From contig JAFTDQ010000141.1 of NCBI GenBank assembly GCA_017454075.1, positions 1-10,156 of the forward strand: a stretch of 10,156 bases of DNA. Direction: 5' to 3'. The stretch's first letter is position 1, and each line of letters begins with the position of its first letter. Position numbers and translations under genes: made by a program. Below, one piece after another: positions 7,182 to 10,156 of this stretch. Source of the DNA: Clostridia bacterium (GTDB lineage: Bacteria; Bacillota_A; Clostridia; Oscillospirales; CAG-272). The notes beneath the pieces are model-generated. The model did no database searches. It saw only the letters and a list, made by a program, of their open reading frames with translations, and was not told where the DNA came from.

Positions 7182-7210
7182 TTGAAAAGCCCGGCGCGGT
7201 ATGGTATAAT
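7182..7210 (+). promoter_or_regulatory. Extended -10 sigma-A promoter of the hydrolase/acetyltransferase operon
   Basis: -35 TTGAAA (7182-7187), a 17-bp spacer and -10 TATAAT (7205-7210) preceded by TGG, an extended -10 element. The expected start near 7217 leaves a leader of about 55 nt. No operator palindrome was recognised. Confidence 0.85.
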
Positions 7211-7272
7211 AAATACAGCCGTTATCGGAAAACGCCGGGGGGACCGGCGAACGGCGATCCGGAGATCACACG

Positions 7273-7902
7273 ATGAAAGTATACGATATTTCGCAGGAGG
7301 TGTTCGGCTGCCGGGTGTTTCCCGGCGACCCTTCGCCGAAAAGAAAAATAATCGGCTCGATACGTGACGGCGGGCTCTGCAACGTAACGGAGTTCAGCAT
7401 GTGCGCCCACAACGGGACGCACATCGACGCGCCGTTCCATTTCATCGACGGCGGAAAGACCGTCGACAGGCTCGGCACCCTGCCCTTCGTCGGTCCGGCG
7501 TACGTCGCCGGGCACGCAGGGCTTCTCACCGGAGAGGACGCCGCCCGGATAATCGGGAAGGCGAAGGCCGCGGGGACGGAGCCGGCGAAACGCATACTCA
7601 TAAAAGGGCCCGCCGTGCTTTCGGCGGAGGGCGCGCGCGTGTTCGCCTCGTCGGGGCTGCTCCTTTACGGGACCGAATCGCAGACCGTCGGACCGGAGGA
7701 CGCGCCCATGGAGGTCCACCTCGCGCTGCTCGGCGCCGGTGTGGTCCTGCTCGAGGGCGTACGGCTTTCGGACGTGCCCGAAGGAAAGTATTTCCTCAGC
7801 GCCGCGCCCCTCAATCTCGGGGGAGCCGACGGCTCGCCCTGCCGCGCCGTACTTATATCCGGCGTTTCAGAAAAGGAGGAAGACCGAAATGGATCCGTGT
7901 GA
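7273..7902 (+). CDS. Cyclase-family / kynurenine-formamidase-like metal hydrolase
   Basis: A protein of 209 residues with GGAG eight bases upstream of the ATG. It matches the cyclase family that includes KynB arylformamidases (PF04199 from memory). The N-terminus YDISQEV...FPGDP is typical. The metal-binding signature HxGTHxDxPxH is complete at His46, His50, Asp52 and His56 (HNGTHIDAPFHF), and the C-terminal half keeps the usual LLEGVRL...PEGKYFLSAAPLNL...GSPCRAVLI pattern. The family hydrolyses amide or cyclic bonds with Zn or Mn, and substrates vary. No tryptophan-catabolism gene is nearby, so calling it kynB would overreach. It is cytoplasmic, of full family length, and the first gene of the operon; its last 14 bp overlap the next gene. 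Confidence 0.9.
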   Translation: MKVYDISQEVFGCRVFPGDPSPKRKIIGSIRDGGLCNVTEFSMCAHNGTHIDAPFHFIDGGKTVDRLGTLPFVGPAYVAGHAGLLTGEDAARIIGKAKAAGTEPAKRILIKGPAVLSAEGARVFASSGLLLYGTESQTVGPEDAPMEVHLALLGAGVVLLEGVRLSDVPEGKYFLSAAPLNLGGADGSPCRAVLISGVSEKEEDRNGSV

Positions 7903-8515
7903 CTATATCATCCGGCGGGAAAGAGAAGAAGATTTCCGCGAGGTCGAAAACCTCGTCAGAGAGTCGTTCTGGAACGTTTACCGCCCCGGCTGCTTCGAGC
8001 ATTACGTCATCCACGTGCTGAGAGACGACCCGGCATTCGTCGAGGAGCTCGATTTCGTCATGGAACGGAACGGCAGGCTGATCGGGCAGAACATGTTCAT
8101 GAAGACCGTCATCGACGGCGACGGCGGAGAGACCGTCCCCGTCCTTACGATGGGCCCGATCGGGATCACGCCGGAGCTAAAACGCATGGGGTACGGCAAG
8201 GCGCTGCTCGATTATTCCCTGAGGGAGGCGGCGGCGCGCGGGTACGGCGCCGTGCTTTTCGAGGGCAACATCGGCTTTTACGGCAAATGCGGATTCGACT
8301 ACGCCGGGAAGTTCGGGATACGCTACCACGACCTCCCCGAGGGGGCGGACGATTCGTTTTTCCTCTGCAAAGAGCTCGTTCCCGGATATCTTAATGACGT
8401 CACGGGGATCTACCGCACTCCGCTGGGCTATTACGTCGACGAGAACGACGTCGAAGAGTTCGACAGAAACTTCCCGCCGAAAGAAAAGCTCAGACTCCCG
8501 GGGCAGATCTTCTGA
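7889..8515 (+). CDS. GNAT-family N-acetyltransferase
   Basis: The start is the ATG at 7889, preceded by a strong AAAGGAGG nine bases away. An earlier in-frame ATG at 7739 would add 50 non-homologous residues read out of frame through the hydrolase gene. The product has 208 residues. The acetyl-CoA pyrophosphate-binding motif A is clear: LTMGPIGITPELKRMGYGKA around 87-105, with R/KxxGxG as RMGYGK. FEGNIGFYGKCGF at about 114-126 is the conserved beta-alpha end seen in YhbS-like GNATs. It should transfer acetyl from acetyl-CoA to an amine, but the substrate cannot be told from sequence. The 14-bp overlap with the hydrolase gene indicates coupled translation. Confidence 0.9.
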   Translation: MDPCDYIIRREREEDFREVENLVRESFWNVYRPGCFEHYVIHVLRDDPAFVEELDFVMERNGRLIGQNMFMKTVIDGDGGETVPVLTMGPIGITPELKRMGYGKALLDYSLREAAARGYGAVLFEGNIGFYGKCGFDYAGKFGIRYHDLPEGADDSFFLCKELVPGYLNDVTGIYRTPLGYYVDENDVEEFDRNFPPKEKLRLPGQIF

Positions 8516-8523
8516 GGGACGTC

Positions 8524-9525
8524 ATGACTGTCGCTATAAGAGAAATAAACGAGGAACGACGGGAGGATATAAATATCCCGAACGAGCCGTTCCCGCTCCG
8601 GGGAAGGATGATCCCCGCCCTGACGGACGGGGTCTGGAGCCATACCTTCGTCAGTCTGCCGCGAGAAGAGCGCGGCGAGATGACCTTTCCGGACGAAAAC
8701 TACGATTTTTCCGAAATGTCGAAGGACTGCGTTTTCGTCGGCGCCTACGACGGGGACGTGTGCGTGGGGCTCGCGATATATCAGAAACAGCTCTTCGGAT
8801 ATCTGTATCTCTATGATCTGAAGGTCTGCCGCCGTTATCGACGCGCCGGCGTCGGCTCCCTTCTCATCGAATACGGGGAACGCCTGGCCAAAAAATACGG
8901 CCTCCGCGGTATATACGCGGTATGTCAGGACAACAATCAGGGCGCCTGCCGCTTTTATCTGAAAAACGGATTTGAGATCGGCGGGTTCAACAACCGCGTT
9001 TACGCGGGCACGAAACAGGAGAGCAAGGGGGATATTTACTTTTATCGCGACCTCCCGGAACATGAAAGAGGCGCAAACGGCGTCAGAAAGGAAAAACTCA
9101 TGACCGAAAACACGAAAAGACCGGCGCGCCGCGAAGACTGGAAGACCAAACCGATGCCGGAAAAGCACGAGACCTTCGTGCTGACAAGAAAATTAAGCGA
9201 AAAAGAGATGAACGCCCTCCGCTTCGGGAACGTTCCCCGGGAAATGGAGGACAAATGGTTCTGGTATATGGAGGGCGACACCCTCTTTGCACACCGGAGC
9301 TGGACCGGAACCCTCATTTTCCGGGTCGACTTCAGAGAGGACGGCAATCACGTCGTGACGGTGAACCGCGACCCCGAGCAGTACGGGGGCGACAGCGTCG
9401 AAGAGGACCTTGAGTCGCTCAACTCGCTCCTCGACTGGTGGACGGAGAGCCCGTACGACCATTACGGCGAATGGATCTCCGAGACCGCCGACGCCTTAAA
9501 AAAGACCGGAAAGCGCAAAAAATGA
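8524..9525 (+). CDS. SatA-like GNAT acetyltransferase fused in frame to a small conserved protein
   Basis: A protein of 333 residues starting eight bases after the previous stop, with GAGGGA as RBS. Residues 1-177 follow streptothricin-acetyltransferase-like GNATs: NEPF and a GR(M/I)xP stretch at 20-31, a DGxWS segment near 35, AYDGDVCVG at 74-82, the CoA motif RRYRRAGVGS at 103-112, CQDNNQGACRFYLKNGF at 134-150 and YAG at 160-162. These enzymes are about 175 residues and usually end where this one reads FYRDL. A 15-residue linker then leads to Met193 and an unrelated globular protein (see 9100-9525). Drug resistance is possible, but many housekeeping GNATs share this pattern, so I give no symbol. 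Whether the fusion is translated as such or as two proteins is unsettled. Confidence 0.8.
   Translation: MTVAIREINEERREDINIPNEPFPLRGRMIPALTDGVWSHTFVSLPREERGEMTFPDENYDFSEMSKDCVFVGAYDGDVCVGLAIYQKQLFGYLYLYDLKVCRRYRRAGVGSLLIEYGERLAKKYGLRGIYAVCQDNNQGACRFYLKNGFEIGGFNNRVYAGTKQESKGDIYFYRDLPEHERGANGVRKEKLMTENTKRPARREDWKTKPMPEKHETFVLTRKLSEKEMNALRFGNVPREMEDKWFWYMEGDTLFAHRSWTGTLIFRVDFREDGNHVVTVNRDPEQYGGDSVEEDLESLNSLLDWWTESPYDHYGEWISETADALKKTGKRKK
9100..9525 (+). CDS. Small conserved protein, probably also started at an internal ATG
   Basis: This segment shares the frame of the SatA-like gene but has its own AAAGGA (9087-9092) seven bases before the ATG at 9100, giving 141 residues. The core reads LSEKEMNALRFGNVPREMED, then KWFWYMEGDTLFAHRSWTG and VTVNRDPEQY. 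I recall similar stand-alone small proteins in Clostridia; their function is not known to me. The SD-like sequence and low-complexity linker (ERGANGVRKEKL) suggest that two formerly adjacent genes lost the stop between them. It may be made separately, as the C-terminal half of a fusion, or both. Confidence 0.5.
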   Translation: MTENTKRPARREDWKTKPMPEKHETFVLTRKLSEKEMNALRFGNVPREMEDKWFWYMEGDTLFAHRSWTGTLIFRVDFREDGNHVVTVNRDPEQYGGDSVEEDLESLNSLLDWWTESPYDHYGEWISETADALKKTGKRKK

Positions 9526-9541
9526 CCCCGGAAGGCCGGGG
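9526..9541 (+). other. Short hairpin after the GNAT fusion gene
   Basis: CCCCGG (9526-9531) pairs with CCGGGG (9536-9541) around AAGG, directly after the stop codon. It has no U-tract, so termination would be weak. It may partly separate the ASCH gene from the genes upstream. Confidence 0.4.
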
Positions 9542-9559
9542 TATTCAGGGGGACGGATT

Positions 9560-9982
9560 ATGACTGCTGAAGAATTATGGAGGCGATCCGGACTGTCCGG
9601 CGAATATGAAGCCTGGGCTTTCGGAGAAGCTCCGGACGAACTCGCCGGTCTTGTCGTTCAGGGGACCAAAACAGCGACCTGTTCCGCGTACGAACAGTAT
9701 CTAATCGATAAGGGGCCTTTGCCGCAATCGGGTGATTACAGCGTTATATTGAATTCAAACGAAGATGCCGTTTGTATCGTAAAAACTCTCAAAGTTTACG
9801 TTACGGAATTCATCCGTGTGTCGGAAGAGCACGCTTTCAAAGGAGGGGAGGGCGACCGATCTCTGGATTACTGGCGAAGGGTTCATGAAAGATTTCTTAC
9901 GGATGAACTTGCTTCCGTGAATAAGTCTTTTGACGAGAATACAAAAGTGGTTTGCGAAGAATTTGAGGTTATATACAAATAA
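9560..9982 (+). CDS. ASCH-domain protein
   Basis: A protein of 140 residues with AGGGGG seven bases before the ATG. The whole length is an ASCH domain (PF04266 from memory): FGEAPDELAGLVVQGTKTAT at 21-40 with the hallmark G-x-K-T (Lys37), LPQSGDY at 54-60, and the EGEGDRSLDYWRRVH-type helix here at about 96-110, ending VVCEEFEVIY. The fold is related to PUA domains and is thought to bind RNA or modified nucleosides; some members (YqfB type) are amidohydrolases acting on N4-acetylcytidine. It is 34 bp downstream of the GNAT fusion with no separate promoter seen, so probably the same transcript. Codons end in A/T more often than in its neighbours, which hints at later arrival. The function here is inferred. 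Confidence 0.88.
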   Translation: MTAEELWRRSGLSGEYEAWAFGEAPDELAGLVVQGTKTATCSAYEQYLIDKGPLPQSGDYSVILNSNEDAVCIVKTLKVYVTEFIRVSEEHAFKGGEGDRSLDYWRRVHERFLTDELASVNKSFDENTKVVCEEFEVIYK

Positions 9983-10056
9983 AAAAACCGTTTGTCAAAG
10001 CAAATATCTATCCCGGCGTGCGGGGATTTACGGATATCACGGAGATGAAAGAAGTC

Positions 10057-10156
10057 ATGGGTGATCTGGTTTGGTTCATAATAATCGGGATACTGTTCGC
10101 GGCGCTCGGAGCGCTGTTCGTCCGGCTCGGCCTGCTGATCCGGTACGGACAGAGAA
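10057..10156 (+). CDS. Small membrane protein, truncated by the window edge
   Basis: An open frame starts MGDLVWFIIIGILFAALGAL and continues to the edge (33 complete codons). GGAG lies 12 bases upstream and AGAAG 3 bases upstream. An in-frame ATG at 10045 is possible but has GGAG touching it. Residues 4-21 or so form a hydrophobic helix, followed by LGLLIRYG. This helix followed by a LGLxIR motif recalls small DUF3784-type membrane proteins, but the rest of the protein is missing and the assignment is weak. The 74-bp gap after the ASCH gene has no clear terminator or promoter. Confidence 0.55.
   Translation, partial: MGDLVWFIIIGILFAALGALFVRLGLLIRYGQR

Noticed and set aside
7739..7888. Upstream in-frame ATG for the GNAT gene at 7889
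   Set aside because: The added 50 residues are an out-of-frame reading of the hydrolase gene. The ATG at 7889 has a near-perfect SD.

Overview
The window looks like a chromosomal segment from a GC-rich Firmicute of the Clostridia type, probably a gut lineage. The clues are consensus sigma-A promoters with 17-bp spacers, strong GGAG ribosome binding sites, Gram-positive surface-anchor signals, and small stem-loop intergenic repeats of a kind common in gut Clostridia. No phage, CRISPR, rRNA or tRNA was found.

Left part (1-3220) appears to be decaying. Two stem-loop repeats face each other at 8-174. A symmetrical terminator at 244-274 closes a minus-strand surface-protein gene (394-2383). That gene has an export signal, beta-rich adhesin-like regions, two IEYW/CNEC-type segments, two InlB/Flg_new-like repeats and a SPPTG-type C-terminal anchor, but it is split by three single-base-type frameshifts. 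Its transcript starts at a near-perfect promoter (2578-2606) and carries a leader of about 190 nt that folds into a nested long-range structure (2402-2539). This leader is the most interesting unexplained element here. Further right, a consensus promoter and RBS lead only into the C-terminal remnant of a hexapeptide-repeat acetyltransferase (3082-3216).

Middle part (3228-7171) is an intact three-gene envelope operon with its own promoter and terminator. It encodes a secreted, C-terminally membrane-anchored protein with a cysteine cluster beside the membrane segment, a secreted protein of unknown function, and a lipoprotein that is ATGA-coupled to it. All three products are exported, so they may form one cell-surface apparatus. 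None has a function I can name.

Right part (7182-9982) is a second operon with an extended -10 promoter. It holds a cyclase/kynurenine-formamidase-like hydrolase, a GNAT acetyltransferase overlapping it by 14 bp, and a SatA-like GNAT joined in frame to an unrelated conserved small protein that has its own SD and start codon. An ASCH-domain protein with more A/T-ending codons follows. The window ends inside a small membrane protein beginning near 10057.
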